Numbered from the stretch's first letter, positions 34,073 through 47,411 are shown. The stretch: DNA of 64,000 nt from Craterostigma plantagineum (GCA_027422505.1 JAPQWV010000028.1:6786001-6850000), one strand, 5' to 3'. Notes: generated from the letters alone by a model not told the origin. Numbers and translations: made by a program.

Positions 34073-36230
34073 TATGTGCTCTACCTGATTTTTTGTGCTT
34101 TCATATGGTCTGTTCTATGTGTTTTTCATGCTTAAATGCTATATTTTGCGTGATACGTAAACAATAAATAATACATATATAAATCTAAAAAATTCCAAAA
34201 ATATTATACATATACTTATATATTAGGAGAGTGACGATATCTTTAGGATGCTCGATTTGGTCACGTATAGATTTTCCTGACGTGCGACTGATTAATTGCT
34301 TAATTTTGTCAGTCTAAGTCGCATTCTTGTGTCTAAATGTCATTAGTTTGCTCCACTAGACACAAAGCCACTTCATATAAGTGATGATTCTAGCCTTCTT
34401 AATTTTTTTTCTACGGATTTATTCTTGAGCGAGTCACACATCAATTGCTTGTCTTAACTAGTAATTCTTGGACTCATACTCGCCTTGCGTTTGATCGTTA
34501 GGAAAATGATTAGGGCATTAGGAAATTCCTCACTTGGCCAAATGGAATCTTTCAATCCTTTAACATAGCCTTTAGTCATCTTTTTGAGCCTTCTTCGAAT
34601 ACCTTTTCTTCACTTGAAACCCCTTCGAGCCTTCAACCGACTATCCAAGTCTTTGGCGGGATGTTCAATCGAGAAAAGAAGGGGGAGACAAAGATACGAC
34701 AAAGAAAAAGATGACAAAAGAAGGTAGAAAACGCACACGAGGAATGCTCAACGCACAAAAAGCAGTCCAAGAGAACCTGCCCTCCCAAATTATTTAGATC
34801 TTTCAGAAATCATTAAAAGGGAGTATGGATTTTGTTGTGAACTTCTCCATCGATAATCTCGCATGCTCGTTAGAACGGCTGGAAAGAAGAGCACCACGAA
34901 GTGAACTTCTCCAACGACAATCCGGTCTTTTATCGGGAAACAAGAAGAGGAGCACGGCCTTGGGTTCGAATTTCATAACTGTGAACTTCTTCAAATCGAT
35001 AATCTCTGAAACCTCTTTAGGGAATAAGAGAAAAGGAGCACGGTATCTGCCCGAAAACCAACAAGAAGATCTTCGCCTTAGATTATCTCTTAACCTCGTA
35101 GAGAAGCGGAGCTTCAGCTTGAGCAAGTGTAGACAGATATGAAAAAAATAAAAAGGATGAAAATGACAAAAGAAGATACGAAAAGAGAAATGCCGATGAA
35201 GGAGAAAGACTAAAGAATAGGAAGACGAAGACTCTAAGCCTATCTCCCAAATATTTTCCTTCCTTTCTAAGTCAGAGCCAAATTAAAATCGTTCAAAGTC
35301 CCTTTGATTCCAAATCGACGATTTTTCGCTTAGGTGAAATGATTAAAAGCGCCTCGATCACATGTAAATTGATTTAAAATTGTTTGTGTTGACTTGAGTG
35401 ATATAAATATAAAAATCCCAAGGTAAGAATAATTGAGCGCTAGAGCGAACCTAATGAGAGTTGTCGAAACGGATCATTCTATGAACTTAGGACTTTTAGT
35501 TTGTCGACATGACTTGACGGCATATGATCTTTTCACGTGTCTTGTGAAATTTTAGGCGTGACGGTGATCGAAGCAAAATAATCTGTCCCCATACTAGTAA
35601 TAATATTAATATCCATAAGAAAAATATAATAAAAATAATAAAAAATAATAATATATAAAGAAATAAAAAATAATAATATATATATATATATATATTTCTC
35701 GAAATTTTTCTGAAAATAAAAATAAATTGCACATTTTGATATATGCAATTTTCGTTTTGCATCTACACTGAATTGATTAAATACGATATTTTGTTATAAT
35801 TCGCACATTATGTCATGCAATTTTATGTTGCATCTGTAATTGAATTGGTAAAATGCGAATATTTATTCTTGCTCATACCCTCGCGCATAAGTTTGATTAC
35901 ATGATTAGGGGACCATGTATCTAAGTTAAATTGATCAAATTGCGTGTTTTGAATATTTGCTACTTAGATTGATTTACTCGTTTGTATGATTAAATCAACT
36001 AAAGTGCACCATTTGAGGGGTAGCAGTTACAAATTTTATGCCTTGGTAAAATGCGAATATTTATGCCTTGATTTCTCTAAGTGTTGCAGATATTTTCGAT
36101 TCTGATTCCTTGCTACACCACACTTCAACGAGGAGGACTTCACGATTTTTCACGTTTTGGAGCTTTCGGCATTGATACAAAAATTCAGGGGGAGCCTTAT
36201 TAAAATTACTTGTTGATTAACTCTAAACAT
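34073..36230. repeat. 3' noncoding region of copia element A, with duplicated segments
   Basis: The stretch about 35200-35590 recurs in direct orientation at about 39530-39910 (for example CCCTTTGATTCC, CGCTAGAGCGAACCT and GACATGACTTGACGGCA in both). The stretch about 35530-36060 recurs inverted at about 38850-39510 (for example AAGCAAAATAATCTG against CAGATTATTTTGCTT). The short open frames around 34800-35140 have no recognisable product. A TA-rich microsatellite lies at about 35630-35695. Confidence 0.65.
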
Positions 36231-37260
36231 TTTGGACTGCTCTATATTCTAAGATTAATCAATTAGAAAATCTTCTTGCGATTTCTAAGACCAAGGAAGC
36301 ACAATCTCATTATTCTGAAAATTCTTCTTCCGTCGATATACCTTATATTCTTAAGAAAATAGAGAATTTAAATTCTACACTAGAAACGGAAAGAAAGAAT
36401 TTTGAAGTAGAAAAGAATACACTTATAACGGAGATATATAGTCTCAAAGCTTCCTCGTCTTCAAAACACGATCAAGGGACGCAGACGGATGATCTCGTTC
36501 CTACCATCAAAACGACTTCTACTAATTCTACGTCAATCTTGACCAAAGCTGAAATTCAAAGTAAAAGTCCCGCACTTTCTATAGCGAAGGAACAAGTCCC
36601 GCGGAAACGAGAGAACAGAAAAGCTCCAAGACTGAATAATAAAGATCAAAAGTCTTCCTCTCCCGCTCTCAAAAAGAAAAATTTTCACGAAAATATTTCA
36701 AGTTCTAGCGCACAAACTTCATCGTGTGCTTCAAATGATTCTACTAATTTTTCATTTGAAAAGCCTAGACTTGAAAATAATTTTCGAAATTCTTATAATC
36801 ATTATGTGAAAATGTGCATTCTCCACGTAGGAATTACGACAGTTCTACTTTACATGCTTATCACTCTATTTGCTCGTATTCTTACATAAAGTATCCAGTC
36901 AATATTCATTCCGAAAAGCATTTATTACGACTAGATACTGAGAAGACCTTTACAAGTACACATTCTAGGAGCACATATTCACATGCTAGAATTACTTATC
37001 CGTGTAAAATCAAGCAACAATGGATTCCTAAGTCGGATATCAAGTCACAAAGTCCTAGTCAAATATGGACTCCTAGGACTATATCTTCGACCAACTTAGG
37101 CTCACAATCTAATTTTACACGATTTACGACTAACTCGTTTTCTGCTAATAAGGGAGGACCCATACAACAATGGGTACCAAAGTTCCGATAGTTTTGCAGA
37201 TTTCCCTCATGTATGGTACTCCGATGATAGTTGCTCCACATACATGATCAAGGGCGAGCG
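36231..37260 (+). pseudogene. Second copia gag-spacer fragment ending at the protease start
   Basis: The frame encodes Lys/Ser-rich spacer sequence like that of elements A and C. It includes HSEKHLLRLDTEKTF, comparable to a segment of A near 31030, and ends GGPIQQWVPKFR followed by TAG at 37189-37191. TTTTGCAG and a degenerate protease start (PHVWYSDDSCST) follow. It is cut off at about 37285, where the inverted extra ORF begins. It is a partial duplicated copy of the same family. Confidence 0.65.
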
Positions 37261-37286
37261 GCAGAGCAACTACAAGAAATCCCTAC

Positions 37287-38582
37287 CTAAGCGACAAACT
37301 CGGTGTAATATGATCTGCGCAAGCCCAGCGCATGCTCGTAGTTCCTCAGAGTGATCCTAAGCTCCAGTCGCTCTTCGATATCTTCAAGCAATTCCATTAG
37401 GAGCGGCTGTTCTCTCACGAACCTGTGGATCCTCAGCATAGTGTCTCTGTTGATTTCTTCCAACCTCTGCTCGATGTTTTTCCTGACGACCTTGAGCGTC
37501 CCGTCGCAAAACTTATGAATCTCAGTCTTCAGCATCAACCTATTCTTCTTTGCTATTGGATTGTGGTAGGTGATGCCTAGGACTGAGCTGATGTGCATGT
37601 GATTGTTGGGAAGCCCTTCGATCTCAGGTCCTTTGTTGAGTGGAGCGGTCATGTTGACCTTCTTCATATTGCTCTCCAGAGCCATCTGAAGGTCGTGTGC
37701 GGCATAGTACTTGACTTGGCGCATCATGAACCGGTAGAGGCCTTCGAGGCCTTCTTTCTGGATGAAGCCCTGAGGACCTTTGTACTTCTCCACATATAGC
37801 TGATAAAGACGGTACACTTCATCGGCGGGTAGGTACGGCAGGTCGCTCTCGCTCAGTTCCTCTCGGGCCCTGTCCACTCTTTCAATGACGTAGTAAGGTG
37901 TTGGAAGTCCTCCTTTTGCACAGTAGACGCTGAGGAGTTGGCATATTGGGGAGAGACTCTTATAATGGCTCTTGGCTTGTGCCTTAGTCATCCCCAGCCT
38001 TACGTTAGGTCCTAGTTTGGTCAGCATCCATAGATATGTCATCCTCTTCTGCTGATCCCAGTGAGAGATCCCTCTAAGCTCGAACTCGTTCGGCTTCTTC
38101 ACTCTGTCCGGAGACCTCCAAATATTCTCACGAACTTCTTCTAGGAAGGGGATTTCGATTTGAATATTTTCCCATGGCGTGTCGAGCCGAACGGTCCCTG
38201 GCGTTAGCCTTGGAGAGGGAACCGCCTGTTGAGCTATTAACTCTGGTAGCCTTGGGATAACTCGCTCGTAGTCTTCACCTTCCTGAAGCTCGTCGTCTTC
38301 TATGATTACGAGATCTATGGACGCTTGTTGTAGAAAGCGCCGAACGTCGTGAAGCCGTTGTCTTTGATGCTCCTCTGGCATGGAATGGGTCATCCACTGT
38401 CCTTCGAAGATGTACTTGTCTAGGGCTTCGTGTGGATTGACACCATGTCCAGAGGGTCCCGGTTGGTCTGGAGCGGCTGAGGGAGTGGCTTGGGTAGCTG
38501 CTAGAGCTACAAGCATTGCAGCACTTGCTTCTTCTTCCGGAAGCAAGGGGCTTGAGTAGATCGGTGGTGTGGACGGAGGCAT
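37287..38582 (-). CDS. Copia-associated extra ORF, 431 residues, unknown function, antisense to surrounding copia
   Basis: An uninterrupted ATG-led frame lies within otherwise decayed copia sequence. I do not recognise a named domain. It is clearly homologous to the downstream ORF of element C (61107-62395). Shared blocks include VxKYIF, DDELxEGEDYE, PxLPEL, PWEN, RFMMRQxK, HDLQMAxESNMKxVN, KFxDGTL and LRxYExxLGLRxSxY. The N-terminus is Pro/Ser/Ala-rich; the rest is predicted mostly helical and charged. There is no signal peptide and no transmembrane segment, which argues against an envelope-type protein. Upstream on the minus strand (38583-38690) is a Pro/Asn/His-rich coding-like stretch matching the Pro/Thr linker of element C. 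It lies in a segment inverted relative to its neighbours. It is a retroelement module rather than a host gene. Confidence 0.75.
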   Translation of the reverse strand: MPPSTPPIYSSPLLPEEEASAAMLVALAATQATPSAAPDQPGPSGHGVNPHEALDKYIFEGQWMTHSMPEEHQRQRLHDVRRFLQQASIDLVIIEDDELQEGEDYERVIPRLPELIAQQAVPSPRLTPGTVRLDTPWENIQIEIPFLEEVRENIWRSPDRVKKPNEFELRGISHWDQQKRMTYLWMLTKLGPNVRLGMTKAQAKSHYKSLSPICQLLSVYCAKGGLPTPYYVIERVDRAREELSESDLPYLPADEVYRLYQLYVEKYKGPQGFIQKEGLEGLYRFMMRQVKYYAAHDLQMALESNMKKVNMTAPLNKGPEIEGLPNNHMHISSVLGITYHNPIAKKNRLMLKTEIHKFCDGTLKVVRKNIEQRLEEINRDTMLRIHRFVREQPLLMELLEDIEERLELRITLRNYEHALGLRRSYYTEFVA

Positions 38583-38849
38583 CCTGAGGTGAAAGGTTGG
38601 TGGGTCGATGTGGGCGGTGCGGTGCGTGGTGTGTGTTTGGGTTCGGTGGGTTTGTGTTTGGGTATGGTGGATTAATCAAAATCGTTCCCAACACTATTTA
38701 CGATCGAGAAACTTATGGTCGTGAATTAAGTCTGCTATCTAGTTTCTCGATAGTAAGTACTTCTAAAACTTTTCAGATTGACCCCTATTTCAAAATAAAA
38801 CCCTTTGTAAGACTCCCCCTTAGTATTTAAAATAAATGCAATTAACTCC

Positions 38850-39510
38850 CTGTATTTTCCGTGTAGTAACGTCTAGCTCCCCTAGCAGAAATTTAAAAAT
38901 CTGTACCACTTAGAGATAAGCGTTAGTAATAATGGAGTTAATCAACAATTATTTTTGGCAGTTTTATCTTTGAAATATTTGGTCTTGTGTCTAGCTCCTC
39001 TCTTTGTATGTCGACGTCTCGCTCTTTAATTTTGAAAGATCTGAAATACTCAGAGAAACGTCAAAAATATTTGGAGCTAATCTACAAGTCTTATATTTGC
39101 TCCCCCTCAAATGATGCACATGAATTGACTAATTATGCAAGCATATGAAATCAATTCAAGTCACGAGCACACAAATTTACCAAGTAAGCATGTATACATG
39201 GTCCCCGAAAACATGTACTTTAAAGTTTTGTGTGAGGGTAGAAGCAATGAGAAATGTATCGCATTTAAACAATTCAGTACCAATGCAATCTATAATTGCA
39301 TTTAGAATGTGCGATACACTAAAGAAATTCGCATTTATTCAATTAAACGCATATGAAACATAATATTTTCATGTCAAAATGTGCGAATTTTATTATTTAT
39401 AATTAATTTATTATTATATATATGTATATATATATATTTTTTATATATGGGTCAGATTATTTTGCTTCGATCAATCATCACGCCTAAAATTTTACGAGAC
39501 ATTTGAAGAA
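38850..39510 (-). repeat. Inverted copy of the copia 3' noncoding region
   Basis: It matches about 35530-36060 in reverse orientation and lies immediately upstream, on the minus strand, of the 431-codon ORF. Extra ORF and noncoding region were therefore moved together as one inverted block. Confidence 0.55.
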
Positions 39511-39529
39511 AATGCCGGTGAAGAGGACG

Positions 39530-41269
39530 ACGAAGAAAAGGAAGAAGATCTTTAGTCCACAATTCCTAAATATTTCCCTTCCCTTCTAAGTCAGAATCAA
39601 AATACTAAATCCCCTAAGTCCCTTTGATTCCGAATCGACGATCTCTCGCTCGGTGAAATGATTAAAAGCGCCTTGATAGCAGGTTAATTGATATAATTTT
39701 GCTTGTGTTGACATGAGTGATATATCTAGTATATAAATCCCATGATAAAAATAATTGGGCGCTAGAGCGAACCTCTTGAGAGTTGTTGAAATGGATCACT
39801 CTATGAACTTAGGACTTTAGTTTGACGACATGACTTGACGGCAAATTATTATTCTATGTGTCATGTGAAATATTTGCGTGGACATGATCAAAGTGACGTA
39901 ATCTGACCCCAAAACAAAATAAAAAAAAGGGAAAAATAAAAAAATATATATAATAATAAATATAAAAGTCGTATAGTCTTGTTTCAAAATTTTCTTTACT
40001 TTTATTTTCTTTGCAAATTTTTTATATTTTTCATGCATTTTTCTTGTATTTTTGCCTTTATTTTAACTTTGCATTTTTCTTATGCATGAAAACATTTCCC
40101 ACATTTTCAAATGCATTTGCACATGCATTGGCACATACTTGTTTAAAAGCGAAATATTTCTTGCTTATATGGTTACGCAAATTTTCATATGCATGCTTAG
40201 GAGTTCATGCATATATGCTAAAATGATTATATGCGTTTCTACTCGTTGTGTCATATGTGTTACATTCTCATATGCATATCTTGGTGAATATGTATATCGT
40301 TGCGAAATTGTTAAACACCATATGGGCACTACTTGAGGGGGAGTCATGATTCTTAGTGGTCGAAAACATGAATTAAGGGGGAGAATGAAAAATTACTCTA
40401 TTACTTTGAAATTACTCCGTTATATGTTTCCAATGAGCATGAATTGAGGGGGAGTAATATGAATTTAAGGGGGAGTAATTTTAACTGTTATAATTCATGT
40501 TTACGCTTTTAGAGTGTACTTTAGAATCATGAACTCTCCTTGAATCTTTTTAAACGACTAAATCCTCGAGGGAGCTTTTTAGTGATTTCAGGTGTGTGAA
40601 GTGGACGCTTTTCAAGAAGATCAACCACCACTTCTAATTCTGCTCTCGAAGATTTAGCGAAAGAAAGAGGCGGCCTACCTTCTTCTGGAACTAGAGACGC
40701 TTCTTCGAGGCCGAACCAGACAACTTCCATTCGGAGAAGACGAATCTGGCGAAACGGAGAAGATGGCTAAACCCCGAGCCCTCTCCTCGACTCTCTCATG
40801 CCCCTGCTTCCGGAAGAAGAAGCAAGGACCGAGGACCGAACAACACGTGACTCAAGCATCATCAAGGACTGAGGTTGCCAACCGTGTCCACTGAATCAGG
40901 GACCAAAGTTGCCGACTATGTCCACTGCATCAATGATCGAAGTTGCCAACCGTGTCTACCTCTCCAAACCTCACATCGGACTCCCCGATCTCAACACAAG
41001 GTTGACCCAAATAGGGGGAGTTTCGTGTTTTGTGTGCTTTCAACGGGAGAAATGGAATGCGAACTTCCCAAATCCGGCAAGAATACTTCGTACATCTTAC
41101 GGCATTTAGGAGAAGGACTTCAAAGGAAGATTCGAAGAAAAAGCCGATGCCTAGAAGACCAGGTGAGCTTGAAGACATTCTAAAGAGGAGATTTCGAGGA
41201 CTCGAGGACTCTTTCCACTAGACGAAGATAACCCGCGCTATATTGGAAATTGAATACAAAGGGGGAGAT
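39530..41269 (+). repeat. Copia 3' noncoding region, second copy, with several polypurine-like runs
   Basis: 39530-39910 duplicates 35200-35590. Between about 40330 and 40475 there are four GAGGGGGAG/AAGGGGGAG runs, and a final AAAGGGGGAGAT directly precedes the LTR at 41270. A fragment near 40800 (CCGGAAGAAGAAGCAAG) matches the start of the extra ORF in sense orientation, suggesting a sense copy was once present here. Nearby open frames are not recognisable. Confidence 0.55.
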
Positions 41270-41621
41270 TGTTGGAACTATTTTATTGTATTCAATTAAT
41301 ATAGTTGTCTTAGTCTTGCTATGCAAATTAGTAGTCTTGGGCTAAATTGTAATTAGTCATTTTGTAGGACTACTTGTGTAAATATACCATGGTAGATGGT
41401 ATATATAGTGACCCTAAAGCATGTTTTAGGGTGATCACCTCATTTGTAGCAAATTCATTTTCTTAAAATTGAGCTTATTGTGGAACGAAGCTTGCTCTCC
41501 AAGTTAGAATTACCTCCCAAAGTTTCTCTCTACAAATCGAAAGGTAATTCTCGATCTTAATCTTCGTTTATACGAATTCGCTACGTGATTTGATCCGTGT
41601 TGGATAAAAAAGGACCTAACA
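41270..41621 (+). repeat. Copia 3' LTR (or solo LTR) closing the 27.5-41.6 kb composite
   Basis: It begins TGTTGGAACTATTTTATTG directly after a polypurine tract and ends GGACCTAACA, 352 bases, with the TG...CA termini of an LTR. A TATA-like TATATATAG lies at about 41400. No matching 5' LTR was found at the left of the composite. Confidence 0.7.
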
Positions 41622-41639
41622 TATTTATAATTGATGCTC

Positions 41640-44600
41640 CGGAAGGGCTAATGTTTATTGCCCAGAGGAACAAGGTTATATTGAAAATGGCTTATAATCT
41701 TCAATTTCTCAAATAAATTTATTATGCTTTAAATCTATTCGAACGGATATCATGTTGAGACTGGAAAGATGTTGATATTTACATATTACAAAGGTGATTT
41801 CGAATGACAAAAATAATTGTGAAAATATTACATCCATTTGACTCTGGGTTATGTTATATTTGAGAATTGAATCATATGCTACCGTAACTAGAAGTTTACT
41901 AGTGACAGTATATTTATTATTTGGCATGACCGGTTGGACCATTCCGGTGCAATTATGATGCGGAAATAATTAAAATTAACCTGAAGATTTTTCAAAGAAT
42001 TATCATGTGTTGCTTGCTCTAAAGAGATATTCATTATTCGCCCATCACCAATGAAAATGAAGAATGAAATTATCGCATTTTGAAGCGTATACATATATGA
42101 TTATATGTGAACTGATACATTCATCATGTTGGCCATCTGAGTATTTTATGATGCATCGACTAGATGGTCCCGTGTATGTTTGTTATCAACGCGGAACAAG
42201 GCGTTTGCGAGATTGCTTGCTCAATTGATTCAATGCACATTTCGGATCCAATAAAAAAATATTGATAATGCTGCATCATTTAATGATTATTGTATGTCGA
42301 TTGGAATTGATGTTGAGTATCTCGTGCCACATGTTCATATGAAAAACGATCTCGCAGAACCGGTGATTAAACATTTGCAATTAATGCAAGATCACTACTG
42401 ATAAAGTTAAAACTTCCGTTGTCTTGTTTGAGACATGTTATATTACCATCAAAGCAACAGCACTATAACTGCATCAGACCAACAAGTTATCATGATATCT
42501 CCCCGTTGTAAATGGTTTATGGTCAGTAACCAGATATTTCCCATCTACGAATTTTTTGATGTGCGGTATATGTTCCAATTGCGCCACCACAACACACAAA
42601 GATGGGACCTCAAAGGAGGTTGGGAATATATGTCGGATTTGAATCTCCATCGATAATAAAATATTTAGAACATTTAACGGGAGATTTATTTACGGCTAGA
42701 TTTACCGATTGTCATTTTGATGAATCGAATTTTCCGACATTAGGGGGAGAAAAGAAGCAGCTGGAAAAGAATATTAGTTGGAATGAATTATCGTTAAATC
42801 ATTATGATCCTCGAACGAAAGATTGTGAACTAGAAGTTCAAAAGATAATTAATTTACAAAATTTAGCTAATCAACTTCCAGATAGCTTTACTGACCTTAA
42901 AAGGGTGACTAAGTCACATATACCAACTGTAAATGCTCCTGCAAAAATTGATGTTTCTATAGAACATACAAAGAATGATATCGAGCCTAAGCCACAACTT
43001 AAGCGTGGTAGGCCAACGGGTTCCAAAGATAAAAATCCTCGAAGAAGAAAAGGAGCAAATATTAAGAATGGCCCAATCGAGGATTTATCAACCAAAGAAG
43101 AGTCGATGGGCATAAATGTTGATGAAAATTCTGAAAATTTTGAAAATAATGATAATGAAGAGATCTCGATAAACTATGCCCATAATGGAATTAAATGGAA
43201 CTGAGACGAAGTCAACGTTGACGATCTATTCTCATTTAACGTAGCGCTACATGAAATGACTGATATTAATGAGAATGAGGATCATGAACCAAGGTCTGTA
43301 CAAGAATGCAGGCAAAGAAATGATTGGCCAAAATGGAAAGATGCAATCGAGGCAGAATTAAAGTCACTTGAGAAACGAAAAGTTTTCGGACCTGTAGTCC
43401 GCATACCAGAAAATGTAAAGCCAGTTGGCTATAAATGGGTTTTTGTTAGAAAGCGAAATGAAAACGGTGAAATTACGAGATACAAAGCACGGCTTGTTGC
43501 ATAAGGTTTTTTGCAAAGACCTGTTGATTATGAGGAGACGTATTCTCATGTGGTGGACGCAAACTTTTCGTTATCTAACTAGTTTGGCAGTACGAGAAGG
43601 ACTCGATATGCGTCTTATGGATGTTGTAACTGCTTATTTATATGAATCTCTTGACAGTGATATATATGAAGCTTCTCGTGGGATTCAAATTACCTAAAAA
43701 TTCAGGGTCACGAAATGAGTACTCAATTAAACTTAATAAATCGCTTTATGGATTAAAGCAATATGGGCGTATGTGGTGTAATAGCCTAAGAGAATTTTAA
43801 GTGAAAGAAGGGTATAAAAATTATCAAACTTGCCCTTGTATATTCATGAAAAGATCTAAAAATGAGATTGTTATTATAGCAGTTTATGTTGATGATATCA
43901 AAATAATTGGAACTCCTGAAGAGTCATCGAAACCTGTTGATTGTTTAAAAAGAGAGTTTGAAATGAAAGATCTCGGAAAAACAAAATTTTGTCTCGGAGT
44001 GCAAATTGAATATTTAAAGAATGGAATATTTGTACATTAAGAAACTTATACGAAAAAGGTATTAAAAAGGTTTTACATGGACAAAGCTCATCCATTGGAT
44101 ACTCCGATGATTGTTCGATCGTTATACGTGAATAAAGATCCGTTCAGACCACGTGAAAATGATGAAGAGCTACTTGGTTCTGAATTACGATATCTTAGTT
44201 CTATTGAAGCGCTAATGTATCTTACAAGTCATACGCGACCTGATATAGCATTTGCTGTAAATTTATTGGCAAGATACAGTTGTTCGCCAACTCGTAGACA
44301 TTGGAACGGAGTTAAACGAATATTTTGATACCTTCAAGGAACAACTGATATGGGATTGTTCGACCCTAATGAGATGAAAGAAGGTTTAATTGGGTATGCG
44401 GATGCTGGATTCCGACCCACATAACGCTCGATCGCAAACTGGTTATTTATTTACGTAAGGAGGAACTGTCATTTCATGGCGATCGGTTAAACAAAGTTTA
44501 ATGGCTACTTCATCTAATCTTGCTGAAATATTAGCAATTCATGAAGCTAGCCGAGAATGTATTTGGTTGCGATCGATAATTATGCAGATACAACATACTT

Positions 44601-44870
44601 GTGGTCTATTGTCTGAAAAGTTACTTCCAACGATATTATATGAAGATAATGCGGCTTGTATTGCATAATTAAAGGAAGGAGGAGATAGAACAAAACGTAT
44701 TTCTCCTAAATTTTTCTTTACACACGGGTTGGAGAAAAATGGGGATATTGATGTACAACAAGTGCGATCTAGCAAAAGTCTTGCAGATTTGTTTATGAAA
44801 GCACTTCCCCCAATAATTTTTAGAAAATTGACATATTCAATTGGCATTCGAAGACTTCGAGATTTGAAAT
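41640..44870 (+). pseudogene. Copia element B (different lineage): integrase to RNase H remnant
   Basis: Starts inside a degenerate integrase (41640-42600). 42602-43200 encodes the integrase C-terminus and linker (YVGFESPSIIKYLEHLTGD, then RGRPTGSKDKNPRRRKG). The reverse transcriptase follows in pieces: NDWPKWKDAIEAELKSLEKR, GYKWVFVRKRNENGEI, LDMRLMDVVTAYLYESL, YVDDIKIIGTPEES. RNase H remnants run to about 44870 (LAEILAIHEASRECIWLR, ending IGIRRLRDLK). Many frameshifts and stops make this the oldest copia remnant here. Its sequence type is clearly distinct from elements A and C. Confidence 0.8.
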
Positions 44871-45094
44871 GATAATATCATCAGTGGGGCAAATACGCGT
44901 TGCACTTTTTTTTCCTTCGCTGTGGTTTTTCCCATGTGGTTTTCCCAGTAAAGGTTTTTAATGAGACAACATATGAAAGTGTAACAAAGGATTATGTACT
45001 CTTTTTCCTTCACTAGGTTTTTATCCCACTAGGTTTTCCTAGTAAGGTTTTAACGAGGCATATTCCTGAATATACATCCAAGGGGGAGTATTAT

Positions 45095-45379
45095 GAAATA
45101 TTGGAGTAATTATGAAATATTGGAGTGGATGTATATGGAGTGGTTAAATTAGAATGGGGATGGATGAGATTATGATTAGTTGTGATTATTTTATGAGAAT
45201 GTAATATTTTATTTTGTGAGAAATTTGCCTATAAATAGGCACCTTGAGTTGTATTGTAAAACACACCAAGTATTGAAATTGATTCATACTTATATCCTCC
45301 AACTAAATATTTCTCTCTATAAATATATTATCATAATAATCATAATATAAATATTAATCAGAATAATATTTTTATAACA
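45095..45379 (+). repeat. 3' LTR of copia element B
   Basis: It follows a polypurine tract CCAAGGGGGAG (about 45078-45088), begins about TGAAATATTGGAG and ends TTTTTATAACA. It includes a TATA-like CCTATAAATAGG at about 45230. A short duplication ATTATGAAATATTGGAGT occurs at its start. A diverged relative lies at about 63000-63328. Confidence 0.65.
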
Positions 45380-47411
45380 AAATTGACATATTTTAAAATA
45401 TAGGTTCACGAGAATTTTAGGCAGCTCTTCGAGATATTATTCTAATTTGGTATTAATTATGTTACTAGATGTTATTCAAATGGTATCAATCAAAAAAACT
45501 ATTACAACGATCGATTTGCCCTAAATTCTCGAGCATACTGGGCAGAAAATCAATTTTGATGTGTAATCGACGATATCAATGGTATTTACGTCGTCATATT
45601 TAAGATCGTTGTGGAATAATTTGTAGAAATTCATTTACGCAAATAAGATAAATCGAGCATGTTTTTGGTCGAAATTAAACCTAATATGCATAAATTCGAG
45701 AGACCCATATCTTGAAATTACGTCGTGCCTTAGTGTTGAGTCAATCGTTCGTCCACGAAGATGAACGAACTGAAAGTGAAATCGCAACAGAAAAATAGTT
45801 TAAATGTTCGTTATGTGGTATCAGAAAGGCTTAAGTGGTACAGTTCCCGGACGTTTAGGTAAAATAGTGGCATAAAGTGGTATAGTTACGATAAGAAGCG
45901 TTACTCGAACTGGTACGAGATATTATTCTAATTTGGTATTAATTTCGTATGATGTGGTATACAAGAGCCGTAACGTGGTATAGTAAGGATAAGAATCGTT
46001 ACTCGAACTGGTACGAGATACTACTTTTTCTCATTTGGTATTATTTTTTTAATATGTGGTACAGGAGAAGCGTTAAGTGGTATAATAGAGGCTTAAAGTG
46101 GTATTAGAAAGCGAAATCGCCAAAAAAATAGTTTAAATGAGTGTTCATTATGTGGTATCAGAAAGGCGTAAGAGGTATAATTTCCATAAGGTTCGGTACA
46201 ATAGTGGCATAAAGTGGTATAGTTTCGTTACGAAGCGTAATCGAACTGGTACGAAATATTAGTCTAATTTGGTATTGATTTTATATGATGCGGTACTAGG
46301 ACAGCGTAAAGTGGTATAACTACCATAAGAAGTGGTTTCCAGATGTTGTGCAAATGGTATCAATGGAAAAAACTAATTCAACGAACGATTTGTCGTAAAT
46401 TTTTTAGCATACTGGGCACAAAATCAATTTGATGTGTACTCGACGATCTCAATGATATTTATGCCGTCAGATTTAAGATCTGTGAGGAATAATTTTTAGA
46501 AATTAAATCGAGAATAAGATAAATCGAGCATGTTTTTGGTCGAAATTAAAAGCTAATATGCATAAATTCGAGAGACCCATAGCTTGAAAATTACGTCGCG
46601 CCTTAGTGGTGACTCAATCGTTCGTCCCTCAAGATTAATGAACTGAAAGCGAAATCGCCAGAAAAAATAGTTTAAATGTGTGTTCAATATGTGGTATCGG
46701 AATGGCTTAAGTGGTATAGTTTCCACATGATTCGGTACAAAAGAGGCGTAAAGTTGTATAGTTACGATAAGAATAAGCATTGGCGTAAGTGGTACTGAAT
46801 AAGCAAGTCACTTTATTTTGGGCGGGAAAGCTGAATCTCAGTATTATTTTGGGCGGGATCTTATGTGATATATATTCATGTAATGATGTGGTACCAGAAA
46901 CACTTTATGTGTTACAGATGACGGTTTACGCGCTAGGGTTTCTCGTTTTATGTTTTAGAGTATTGGGGCTTTGCATAAACGGTTTTGGGGTTACAATTAA
47001 GGGTTTACTATTGTAAGATTTGTTATATGATTGACGTATAATGTTGGTTAGGATACATTTTTTGTAATTCATAATGATAAATATCAATGTGATGTAAATA
47101 TGTCTATGATTTGTATTGGTGTACATTTTACATGATCAAAACCTCATTACTTGACTACATGCATCATATTTGCATAAACGTGACAAAATCAAGGAACTTG
47201 GTAGTTTAAATAATTCAAATCTAATATTTCCATGATTTTCATTCTTCTACAACCAAAAAAACCAACTTTTATTTACGAAATTATTCGAAACATTAATATG
47301 GTACAGATAATATATTATCTGGTATTACAACGAATTAATATGGTATTGTTTCGTCATGTATTGTTACCAAGATAGTATATATGGTTACCAAAATATTATT
47401 AAGTGGTATAA

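Noticed and set aside
34803..35142. Overlapping ~105-codon open frames on both strands
   Set aside because: They lie in the 3' noncoding region of a copia element, have no recognisable product and no counterpart in element C.
37287..38582. 431-codon ORF as a host gene
   Set aside because: It is homologous to the extra ORF of the complete copia element at 61107-62395 and is embedded in duplicated copia noncoding sequence.
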